From Anopheles merus (Eukaryota; Arthropoda; Insecta; Diptera; Culicidae), in assembly GCF_017562075.2 (NCBI RefSeq), contig NC_054081.1, forward strand, positions 22,979,793 to 23,043,792: 64,000 bases of DNA, written 5' to 3'. This document shows, piece by piece, positions 10,861 through 21,200 of this stretch. The notes under the pieces were generated by a model. It saw only the letters and a program-made list of their open reading frames with translations, was not told where the DNA came from and ran no database searches. Made by a program: the position numbers and the translations under genes. Numbering within the stretch: position 1 is the first letter of the stretch; every line of letters begins with the position of its first letter.

Positions 10861-11086
10861 AATTACGGATATTCTTTGCTAATTTTTGTGGTTTATGCTA
10901 TTTGGTTACCGAGCGCCAGGTGGGAGTGCAAAGAAATATTGGATTTCTTAGCAGAAAGGAGCCGGACACTCATCGTTGGCGTGTGTGTGAGAGAGAGAGA
11001 GGACGTGAAGCTGCGAAAGGAGTTGCGTATCTGTGGGCTGTCGGTAAACAGCAAAATTCGAACTAAGTGCGAAGCTGTAATACGGT

Positions 11087-11488
11087 GAATAGCTGAATTT
11101 AGTGCGAACGTGAACTTTCTAGTATTACCGTATTTGTGCATAATTAGTGTCAGCGCAGAACATTATAAACGCGTGAGTGTCGTCCAACCGTAGTAGTTGA
11201 GTAGGTGTGCGTGAGTGACTATCCTAGGTCGTCCCACGCAAACAATGAGACCCAAAATTTTGAGTGATTCAGGCCGAGGGGTATGAGGAATAGCTGAATT
11301 TAGTGCGAGCGTGAACTTTCTAGTATTACCGTATTTGTGCATAATTAGTGTCAGCGCAGAACATTATAAACGCGTGAGTGTCGTCCAACCGTAGTAGTTG
11401 AGTAGGTGTGCGTGAGTGACTATCCTAGGCCGTCCCACGCAAACAATGAGACCCCAAATTTTGAGTGATTCAGGCCGAGGGGTATGAG
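11087..11488 (+). repeat. Two tandem 201-bp units
   Basis: Unit 1 spans 11087-11287 and unit 2 spans 11288-11488, with only a few substitutions (for example GCGAACG against GCGAGCG, CTAGGTCG against CTAGGCCG). The end of each unit (from CACGCAAACAATGAG) is also the outer end of the palindrome arm that continues to 12345. The high identity suggests a recent duplication. Confidence 0.9.
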
Positions 11489-12403
11489 GAAGCTTGAGGA
11501 AGCAAGGAGAAACGCGCTGCGATGAGAGTTCGCATTCTATTTTACACGCGTGCTTCACTAACACCAATACAAATACCGTGCTTTGACGAGCCGGCTGTGA
11601 ATGTGTGTGTGTCTTCTTTCAGCGAGCTCAACAACTTGGAGCTGCTCGTCACATCGTGTTGTCTCGCTTACACTACAGCATCGAACCATCGCTCCGTATG
11701 TCCCCGCTCCTACGCGTACAAAACCACCAGTACAGCGCGACGCTTTGTCAGAGATGGTTGTGCGCGTTTTGTTTTAAGTCCCGCGCGCAGTGTTTGTGCG
11801 CTGATTCGCATTTTGTGCAAAGTCTCGAGCGCCGGTGTGTTATGGTGAAGTGTGAAGTGAACAAACAATGAGCACATACGCACATGCAGTGCATGGATCG
11901 ACAGGTAAGAATTTGCTGAACAGAGGCAACGCAGATTGTCGACAAGTTTCCCGCAGCCAGGCTCGACCCGGTACTTTACAGTACGACGCCATTCGTAAGT
12001 ATGAAGGATTCTAAATGTGTTGTGAAAGTGTACTTTATGTTTCAATAAAGTGTTTAATGAAATAAAACATGACCGTGTTTGTGTTTGTTGTTAGAATAAG
12101 TGCGTATTTGCGATCGTGGCAATGCATGAAAGAAAACGAGAAAGAAAAGAAACAAATATCTTTAGATGTGTTGGTAGCATGACTGGAAAGAACACGAACA
12201 CTTTGAGAACTGCAGAGCGCACCGTGCGTTACGGGTGGGGAGGGAGAGGGCTCGTGCGAGGGTGTAACTCATTCCTCTAAGAGTAACTGCTAACGGGGGA
12301 CGGTACTCAAATCACACAACAAATACATTCATTTTGCCAGACCCGTCCGGCAAAATGAGTGTATTTTTTGAGTGTTTTGAGTACCGCCCTCTCCCTCCCC
12401 ACC
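11437..12403. repeat. Long palindrome: left arm and start of right arm
   Basis: The left arm runs from CACGCAAACAATGAG at 11437 to a centre near 12345 (CATTTTGCC...GGCAAAATG). The right arm starts at 12346 and is cut at 12403 by the Pao element, continuing at 24093-24893. Inside are GGTGGGGAGGGAGAGGG (12234-12250) and its exact complement at 12387-12403. The left arm also holds a polyadenylation-like AATAAA near 12043 and an ATG followed by CAGGTAAG (11868-11923). The structure resembles a foldback element; its class is unknown. Confidence 0.8.
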
Positions 12404-12424
12404 TGTCGCCGACAGCGGTAATTA

Positions 12425-13364
12425 CCCCGCGGAAAAAAGTCGCTCACGATGAGTGACTGCACTCAATTTCCATGCGTTTCATGTTCCTTCCACCCGCTGC
12501 TACACCCCGCTTGTCAATCGAAATGATTCTTCACACAGCTTACTCACTCTTTCTAGTCTCACCACATAATTCAAAATCAAGAACGAGAGATTATTTTCAA
12601 GTTACGCACATTTTGTAAGTCATCTTCTCCTCTTTTAACCTTCATTTCTATAACTACCTATTCCGGATAGGTAATATATACAATAAGAGATTTTGGTTTA
12701 GATCAACTCGTTATTTTTGTAATGATATGTATAGCAATGGATAAACTTATATTTATAGAGCCTATTCCAAAAGGTGTCTAACTCCAAATATTTTTTCTAA
12801 ATTCATATAAATTGAAATTTTTGCCCCGACAACTGGAACAACATGGTGGTCTATTAGTGGAAGTTGAACTATTTACTGCGCATTCAATTTACGTTACTAA
12901 AAGTCAAACATCATTAATTTATAACATAAAAAGAAGTATCGTTATTATTTATAATGTATAATAATGTTAAATAATTTATTTTTTCACCAATAAAAATACG
13001 AATTCCTTTACAAAATGTAAAATCTACTCGCGTAGGTGGATAAATAAAATAAAATAAATAAATAATCATAAAGATAAGGGTGCATTTTTGGTCATAGAAA
13101 CGAAGGTAATGATAACGTTTCTTGAAAAGGCGATTGAGGCCAATTGGCTCAAAGTCTCTATAAAAATAAAGAAAATAAAAATAACGTTTCTTTTGATTCA
13201 TCGCTGTCATTTTTTTTTTTTTGCTCGGTATTCTGCTGTCAAGTTTTGAATCGCGTTTATAATACTTGTTTACATTTGACCGGTATGTTGGTGAATGGGA
13301 AAGATCTGCACATTTCTACATTATTTTCGTGAAAAACTAGTAGACATTAAACCTACGTTCGACA
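12425..13364. other. AT-rich DNA upstream of the transposase-like gene
   Basis: No coding signal is supported. The stretch begins CCCCGCGG directly after the 21-bp LTR stub. It turns AT-rich from about 12660. It presumably holds the promoter of the gene at 13365. I found no copy of CCCCGCGG-type terminal sequence in inverted orientation near 17000-18200. Confidence 0.5.
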
Positions 13365-15653
13365 ATGCAGCGACATGATGGAAATTATTATCGCGAGCGA
13401 AAGCGGGAGCTAGAAGAATTGGACCGAATATGCAATGAGCAACTTGCTAATGTTGATCTTGCCTCATCGAACATTCCATGGCCGGATCTCTTAGTAGGTG
13501 AGTGTGTGCCTTTTGTTTTGTAAATTGTATTATATATTTAATCGTCGTTTTCTTTTTAGAAAATCATCCAGCAGAAGTTCCAGAACTGTTGGCAGATTAC
13601 ACTTCTTTTGCATTCTCTTCTAGTGGTGAAGGTGTATACGACAGTTTCATCGACTATGTAGACGAGAGTGAAGTGGAAAAGGACGATGATTTAAGTTTTG
13701 TTCATAAGCTTTCTTTAAATGATGCCCTCAGACATCTAGCTATTATAAGTCGCCTGTCCCGTTTCACTATTAGAGCTATCCTTGCTATAATACGAAAACA
13801 CTTTCAAGCTCCTGTTCCAAAATCATCACAAACATTGATGAAAACACCAATTCAAGTTGGCAAGCAAATTTTCCCAATAAACGGTGGGCAAATGTGGTAC
13901 CGCGGAATACAATCAGTGCTACAAAACTATTTTGAGTAAGTATGCTTACATCCCTTGAGTGTATGTTTAATGTAATATTGATTATAAAATTCTTGCTTGC
14001 TGATAGGTATATTTGTCCAGATGTAGAACAAATCACAATCGATGTGTCCATTGATGGACTGCCACTATTTAGGAAAAGTCGGAAAAATTTAATTCCGATT
14101 CAAATAAGAGTGGTAGAATTGTCCAGCATCCCGGTATTTGTGGTCGGTGTTTTTGGTGGATCGTCAAAGCCGGGTGTTTGGAAGAATTCCTGAATCCATT
14201 AGTGAAGGACATTAACAACCTCATGGACAATGGAATTAACATTGGCGATAAAATGTTTCCATTTTTCATGAGGGTTTTTGTTGCTGATGCACCAATGCGA
14301 GCATTTCTGAAAGGTTTGTAAGAATATGATGCCCAATTGTAAAAACTTGAATAATCTATCATAATAACTCATCATTTCCTTCATATCACCACAGCTACCA
14401 TTAATTTTAATGGTAAACATGGATGCTTGTATTGCACAGCAGTCGGTATATCAGTACCTTCCAAAAGAGGTAAAGTTATGACTTTTAATACTGTCAATGC
14501 CACGCCGCGTACTAACGAGAGTTTTAGAGGTAGGGATTGTGTTGAACATCACACAGGAACGTCACCTTTGGAAAAAATTGATCGTTTTAATATGGTCAAA
14601 GGCGTCCCTCCTAGTGACCGTCTTCATTTAATTGATGAAGGTGTTAGTAAAAAAATCGACGAGGGCATAATACATAATAAGTTTGGTGACATTCATTTTG
14701 TAGTTTGGACACCCCGACACAGGGAAGTCGTTTCTGCTTTTATTATGAAGACACGACTTCCTTCTGAAGTGCCCCGTAGAATGCGGCACTTAAAAGAACT
14801 TGCTTTGTGGAAGGCCACAGAATTTAGGATTTTTCTGCATTATATAAGTATTGTAGTGTTCAAAGATTTTATGCGAAGTGAGGCATATAATCATTATCTT
14901 TTTTATTTTTGTAGCATAACTATACTTAGTACTGTAGAATACAAACAACTTTGGCCTGTGGCGAAAAGAATGCTTGAAAAGTTTGTCAGACAGTTTAGTC
15001 ACTTTTATGGTGCATCCAATGTTACAAGCAACGTCCATAACCTCCAACATGTTGCTGATGATGTTGAGAATTTAGGGCCGTTGGATTATTTTTCTGCATA
15101 TGATTTTGAGAACAATATGCGATTCGTAAAACCATGCGTCAAATCGGGAACTAAAATTGTGGAACAGGTGGCTTCTAGATTAACAGAACAAAGTATTGTT
15201 CAAAAAGCCAGTCATCGTACGGAAACGAATTATCCACATTTAAAGAAAAAAGGACGTTTACAAGTAAGAGCCGATTACCAATTAGGACCCGAATTCAAAG
15301 ATAGCTGGTTTCTTACACAAAACAAAAAAATTGTAAGATTTATAAAAGCTACCAAATCAACCACAAGCGATGCATTTAATATTTTAGGTGTAGAAGTTAG
15401 TTCTTGGGAGCAATATTTTGACATTTCATCAACAAATGCGGGGGTATTGGATTTCGATGTATCATCAATCAATTTAAATATCTTTAAAATTCATACAAAT
15501 GTTCATACCACCCGTGTAGAGGTTTCTTCAAGTAATATTAAATGTAAATTAGTACCTATTTTTCTTCCTAGTCGTCCTCTTTCTCAGCTTCCTGTTGAAC
15601 GCTCCCCACAACCCGATTCAATGGTACTGTTCCCTCTCCTACACACTTACTAA
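13365..15653 (+). pseudogene. Transposase-like gene, four exons, one frameshift (copy 1)
   Basis: Exons are 13365-13497, 13560-13935, 14007-14313 and 14395-15653, with standard donors (GTGAGT, GTAAGT, GTTTGT) and AG acceptors, about 690 codons. A frameshift near 14182 breaks exon 3; all else is open. Notable motifs are IDGLPLFRKS (exon 3), VADAPMRAFLK, the pair GCLYC, PPSDRLHLIDEGV, LWKATEFRIFL and NVHNLQHVADDV. This pattern is seen in insect and cnidarian proteins annotated as transposase-like. The aspartates of DGLPL and ADAP and the glutamate of KATEF are my guess at a catalytic triad. AATAAA follows at 15799. It is convergent with the DUF4806-type gene. Confidence 0.7.
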
Positions 15654-16384
15654 TTAGTAATGCATTAGTTACCTAGAAGTATTTAATTGTAGGAGAACTT
15701 TAAAGCTAGAAGAGTATTGTAGGTTACTAAGTTCTTTTATAAGTAAATATAAAATGAAAAATATGGTTATGAAATTTGTTTGTGATAAAAAAGTGTATAA
15801 TAAAGAGACACTTACGTACTTCCAAAATTTTGCTAGTTTAATATTGAATCGAGATTTTTAAAGGGACGCATCCTCAGGACCATCTTCTTATTGGTTTAAA
15901 TACCTACGTCGTCATGCCGGCATCCTACGACTTTCCAGACTTTTTCAGTATCACGCAGCCGGATAATCTGTCCTTGCTACGATGGAACTGTACCACTGCG
16001 CATTCCCAATTTTCGAGCATGGAGTGTGAAAGTGAAAGATGAACCACTAGCTTAATGAGTTGTACAACAAACTGTAGTTTCTGATACTGGCAATGGTCGG
16101 CAAGACGTAATGGCCGGGATATGTTATGAGAATACCTGACACATTCCCCACTGTGCGCAGGAGAGCACAATTATTTCGATGGCAAGATAAGGTGTACCAG
16201 AACCTGTTGGTGATCAGATCTTTTTTCATGCCAATCTCCTAGAAGCTAAAAATAATACTTTTGTTTATTATATTAAAGTAATACATGTTTCACAAATTCA
16301 TATTGTTTTATTCAAATTCAGACGTTCTTCGAACCTCAATAATTCACTAATCCTTCACCGCACTGATAACATGAAAACCTCATA
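15654..16384. other. Gap between two convergent genes
   Basis: Poly(A) signals face each other: AATAAA at 15799-15804 for the plus gene, and TTTATT at 16307-16312 for the minus gene. Minus-strand frames at 15925-16229 contain ENWECAVVQFHRSKDRL, which faintly recalls the start of some DUF4806 proteins. I could not link them to the gene by splicing, so no gene is called. Confidence 0.45.
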
Positions 16385-17090
16385 CTATTTTGTAGAACTA
16401 TTAATCACTGCCTTTCTTTTATGTTCGGCATGAACTACACTTTTTCTTATCCCTTTAATATTACATGCACTTTTCCCATTGTAAAGCTTATCTTTCAAAT
16501 GTTTTTCAAAAGTTGCCTGGTCAATATTTCCACCAACAACCTTCAGTATTTTTACAACGTTTGGATATTTTTTCAAACCCAACTTAGGTTTATATCCTTT
16601 TTTAACAGCCCCAGCCCAGCTACAACTCGCAAAAAAAGGTCTTGAAAACATTTTTCCCAAAGCGTCATGAATTCGTTGCTTTTCTTTGGTAGCAGTAATC
16701 TTGCCGGTAATCCAACGTACCATTGTTTTGAAGTTTTCCGAGAGAGAGAGATTATTTTCCAACGCATCCAGCTCTTCCTTGCACACCAATTCTGATGCGA
16801 GGAAAACTGGTCGCTGCATTGCTGAAGGCTGGTGTGCAATGGATGCAGTGACGACAGGCTGTTCCAGCTCTTTCCGGCACATTTTCTTAAGCTGCAGTTT
16901 TACATCTACTACTGCAGTGGTAAGTTTATGCGTTTGACGAAGATTCTGCTCGATTCGCTGATCACATATCCCGATTGCATCAAGAATTGATTGTGTTTCC
17001 ATGATTTGATATCTAAAACAAATGTATTAAAATTGCAAACATATGCGTTATATACATTGAAGACAATAATTCTTTTTCGATTTACTCACA
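16385..17090 (-). CDS. DUF4806-type protein, intact, with a 5' UTR intron
   Basis: ATG at 17002 opens 205 codons to the stop at 16385. Residues 1-60 are polar and possibly coiled-coil (ICDQRIEQNLRQTHKLTTAV). Residues ~70-165 fit the DUF4806 pattern: CKEELDALENNLSLSENF, VRWITGKI, then CSWAGAVKKGYKPKLGLKKY and FEKHLKDKL. A basic tail follows. A minus-strand intron (GTGAGT at 17089 to TAG at 17013) lies in the leader. The role of DUF4806 is unknown; it occurs in insect transposon-linked and orphan proteins. The gene sits tail-to-tail with the transposase-like gene, so the two may form one mobile unit. It is open from start to stop. Confidence 0.7.
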
Positions 17091-17671
17091 GTTAGATGCA
17101 ATAATTTTGCAAATACAAATCCGCTAGCGCTAGATTCTGAGCCAGCAAAAATATACACCTCTCTTCTTTGAATTTCAATGTTGTCATTTATTGTCAAATC
17201 AATTTGACATATCGATATGAACAACTTTTGACAGCGCTGTCACGCGACCACATTGTTTACACACCGGCAGATGAGCAAACAGCAAGCAACACACTCTTAT
17301 AATTAATTTGTTTTTTTCAGTGCGAATCGATTAAAACAATGCTGCTAATAGCTGAGGTAAGTCGAACTAGTACTGTGGCAACCTTATACATCACCATCAT
17401 CAATCAAAACTGATTGTAATACAAGCAATACTGCGGCATTCTGTGTGCGGCATCATTGTATTGAAATGGTGTTCGTTCTACAATAATTTCCATTTTCTGT
17501 TTTGTTTTCGTTTCAGGAGGTGTATTACAACAACAAAAACAAAGCATGATAGAACAATAAAAGGACTGCGGATAGAATTGTACTTCGAAGTGTATATTTA
17601 TTCATTATATGATGACATTGTAGGGCGAGAAGAAAGGGAAGCGAAAATGAATGGTGGGAGGGGAAGACAGG
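17091..17671. other. Non-coding stretch before the tandem repeat
   Basis: No gene is seen. Splice-donor-like GAGGTAAGTCG occurs at 17355 and AATAAAAGG at 17557. It may hold the promoter of the minus-strand DUF4806-type gene and part of the Pao leader. The missing body of the Pao 5' LTR was not found here. Confidence 0.4.
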
Positions 17672-18139
17672 TAGGCCGCTGCCCAGGAAGGTAGCCGCCC
17701 ACCGCCCCGCGCCAGGGAAGAGCTCGTGGGAGCTAGGCCGCTGCCCAGGAAGGTAGCCGCCCACCGCCCCGCGCCAGGGAAGAGCTCGTGGGAGCTAGGC
17801 CGCTGCCAGGGAGGTAGCCGCCCACCGCCCCGCGCCAGGGAAGAGCTCGTGGGAGCTAGGCCGCTGCCCAGGAAGGTAGCCGCCCACCGCCCCGCGCCAG
17901 GGAAGAGCTCGTGGGAGCTAGGCCGCTGCCAGGAAGGTAGCCGCCCACCGCCCCGCGCCAGGGAAGAGCTCGTGGGAGCTAGGCCGCTGCCAGGGAGGTA
18001 GCCGCCCACCGCCCCGCGCCAGGGAAGAGCTCGTGGGAGTTAGGCCGCTGCCAGGGAGGTAGCCGCCCACCGCCCCGCGCCAGGGAAGAGCTCGTGGGAG
18101 CTAGGCCGCTGCCAGGGAGGTAGCCGCCCACCGCCCCGC
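17672..18139. repeat. GC-rich tandem repeat, about eight 60-62-bp units
   Basis: Units begin GGCCGCTGCC and contain GTAGCCGCCCACCGCCCCGC and AGAGCTCGTGGGAGCTA. Unit length is 60 or 62 bp, depending on CCAGG against CCCAGGAAGG. The repeat lies 94 bp before the Pao polyprotein start, so it is in the transcribed leader if the element is active. Both strands show long open frames over it, a trivial result of the repeat. Its GC content is far above its surroundings. Confidence 0.9.
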
Positions 18140-18232
18140 ACCAACAGCAAAGCTGAGCACCGTAGAAAGTCGGTAAGCGATTTACTATTTTTATTATAAT
18201 TAAGAGTGAAGTGAAGTGAAACAAAAAAAAAA

Positions 18233-21200
18233 ATGGCGACATCAAAGGCGAGGGCAATCAAGGACGCGGAAGTGAATCTCGTAGAGGTGATAGTTGGTCT
18301 AAAACAGGAATTAGCGGAAACCAAAGAAAAGTGGGAAAAGGAATCAAAGGAATTAAAAAAAGTAATTGAAAGTAGGGCAAAAGAAGATGAAGCGTCAATC
18401 CTCTTAAAGGAGCAACGCCAGGCTTTCGATTCGATGATGATCGAACAACGACAAATCTTTGATGAATGGAAGAAACAGACTGAAAATCCGCAAGTAACGA
18501 CCACTCCAATTAACTCGACCAGTAATTTAGAAAGCATAGTACATTCATTAGCGGATGCACTGAAAACACGCACTAACACTGCTATCCTCGATCTTCCCGA
18601 ATTTGATGGGGACTATAAAATGTGGCCTAGGTTCAAAGCTATTTTCGATAAAACTAACCAAGAAGGCAAGTTAAGTACTACGGAGCAATTAGCCCGTCTA
18701 TCAAAGAGCCTTAAGGGAAATGCCGCTCAGAGTGTAAGCCGTCTGATGATTGACCCGGCTAATGTATCAAAAATAATAGACCGGTTGGAAGAAGAATATG
18801 GGAATGCAAAAATAGTTTACAAAGCACTTTTAGCAGACCTCATGCAAAATGAAAATCCATCCCTTAGTAAACCAAAGACATTTTTAAGCTTCATCAGGTC
18901 ATTAGACGACCTTGTTACAAACATGACAGTATTAAAAAAGGAAGAATATCTTACGGATCCAAGGCTATTAGACGATTTGGTCGATAAGCTTCCAGAAGAC
19001 CTAAAGCGTGAGTGGCTAATAACCTTGATTCGAGAGAAAGAGGAAGGAGGAAATAGTCGCATTAAAACATTAAACGATTTTTTGAAGTGGCTTAAACCTA
19101 CAGAGAAGCTTGCCATCCTATTAAATGTAAATGAAGGCCGGGAGGAGGCTATATGTGATAAAAAACTAAGTTCACCAATAGAACCGAACCCAAATAGAAA
19201 TGCCAGAACCTGTTGCCATGTTTGTCAGGGAGACCATCGCATTGTCGATTGTAGAAGATTTCGGGGTATGCGATTAAATGAAAGGTGGGACGCCGTTAGA
19301 AGATTTGGGTTATGTACAAATTGTTGTAACAACAGAAATCATAATGCTAATAATTGTCGATTACCACCCCAGTGTCGTGAAGCCAATTGTCATATGAAAC
19401 ATCATCCATTATTACATTACACTAACAAGAGTCAAAATAATTTAAACACATTGAACCATCACAGTACCACTGAAGGAATATTTTACCAAATAATACCGGT
19501 CTCTGTCATTCACGAAGACAAAGAAATTGATACATTTGCCTTTATAGATACAGGTTCTTCCGCAAGTCTTTTGTTAACAGATATTAAAGAAAGTTTGGGT
19601 GTTCAGGGGATAAGAAAGCCATTGGCTCTGACATGGACCAATGGCGAAATGCAGGAGGAAGCTACCAGCGAATTGGTCAATTTTCAAATAAGGGGTATGA
19701 GTGGCCTAATACAACCATTGAAAGGATTGAGGACAATTAGGGAAATGAATTTACCTTCACAAACTTTAAACGCGAACTCGTTGAAAACCCGATACAAACA
19801 TTTTGATGGAATTGATCTTCCAAACTACATAGATGGAGCACCAACCATTTTGTTAGGCTTACCACACGCTCACCTTATTTGTGGGTCGGAAAATCGCGTT
19901 GGAGGTCCAGATGAACCTATTGCGATCAAAACCTCATTAGGCTGGTCAGTTCTAGGTAAGGGATCGAAAAGGGAAAACAAAGGTAGCTTGTTTGTGCTAA
20001 ATGAAAAATGTGATAAAGAAGAAAAAGGAATGGAGGAAATTATGAAGGAATTTTTTGCAACCGAAGGTTTTGGTGTTCAACCTAGCCCAAATATAATAAC
20101 CCCAAAACATGAAGAAAGAGCATTGAACTTGATGAAAAATACTCTAAGACCACTAGAAACGGGCTATGAAATAGGACTTTTATGGAAAGAGGATGATATA
20201 AACCTCCCAGAAAGCTATACCCAAGCGCTTAGACGGTTGCAGGGTTTGGAAAGAAGACTTGAAAAAGATGTAAATCTTAAAAACTGGTACCACAACGAAA
20301 TTTCGTTATACTGCCAAAAGGGATACGCTAAGGAAGTTAACACGGAAATACAAATACACAACAGGAATTTAAACTATATACCACATTTCGCAGTAGTGAA
20401 CTTAAACAAATTAAACCCAAAGCCAAGGTTGGTCTTTGACGCCGCGGCTCGGAACATGGGGATCTCTCTAAATTCTCAGTTGCTGACAGGACCTGATGCA
20501 GACCCTCCACTCATTGGTATCCTGTTAAGATTTAGAGAAGGCAGCATTGGAGTCTCTGGCGATATTCAAGAAATGTTTCACCGCATTAGAATTCGAGCAG
20601 ATGGCAGATGTACACAGCGCTTTCTTTATAGGGAATCCCCAAAACATTCACCAAAGATCATGGAAATGAGAGTAATGATCTTTGGCGCTTCTTGTTCCCC
20701 TGCGTGTGCACAATACGTTAAAAATTACAACGCTGGATTATTTCGGCAGCGGTACCCTGAGGCAGTTAAAGCTATTGAAAATAATCATTATGTGGACGAC
20801 TATCTAGATAGTTTCATGTCATTAGAAACAGCAACCCAAAGAGTAAATGAAGTGATACTTATTCATGATCAAGCAGATTTTTTTATTCGAAATTTCATAT
20901 CCAATTCTAGTCAATTAACCAACCAAATTCCTTGTGAACGTATTTCAACCCAACCTGTTTTGAAGATAAGCGAAGGCACCTCAAATTTTGATAAAATTCT
21001 AGGGCAGTACTGGGAAAAAGAAAAGGATGTATTCAAGTTTATTTTAAATGATCTGACCATTCCTGGCCATTCAGTCAGCAAACGAGAAATGCTTGCAAAA
21101 ACAATGAAAATATATGATCCAATGGGGCTCCTTACCAATTATACTATAGAGCCCAAAATACTAATACAAGAAGTATGGAAGTTGAAGATGGATTGCGATC

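Noticed and set aside
11522..12045. Frames of about 90-110 codons on both strands in the palindrome arms, mirrored at 24106-24807
   Set aside because: They occur in both arms and both strands without splice or start support; only the short exon-like ATG/CAGGTAAG segment was kept as a finding.
12914..13332. Small AT-rich frames upstream of the transposase-like gene
   Set aside because: Low-complexity Phe/Tyr/Ile-rich translations without any match to a known family.
17672..18139. Possible CRISPR-like array
   Set aside because: Units are directly adjacent with no unique spacers, and the context is eukaryotic.
17605..18579. Long open frames on both strands over the GC-rich tandem array
   Set aside because: A repeat unit without stops gives open frames in several phases; no start context or known product.
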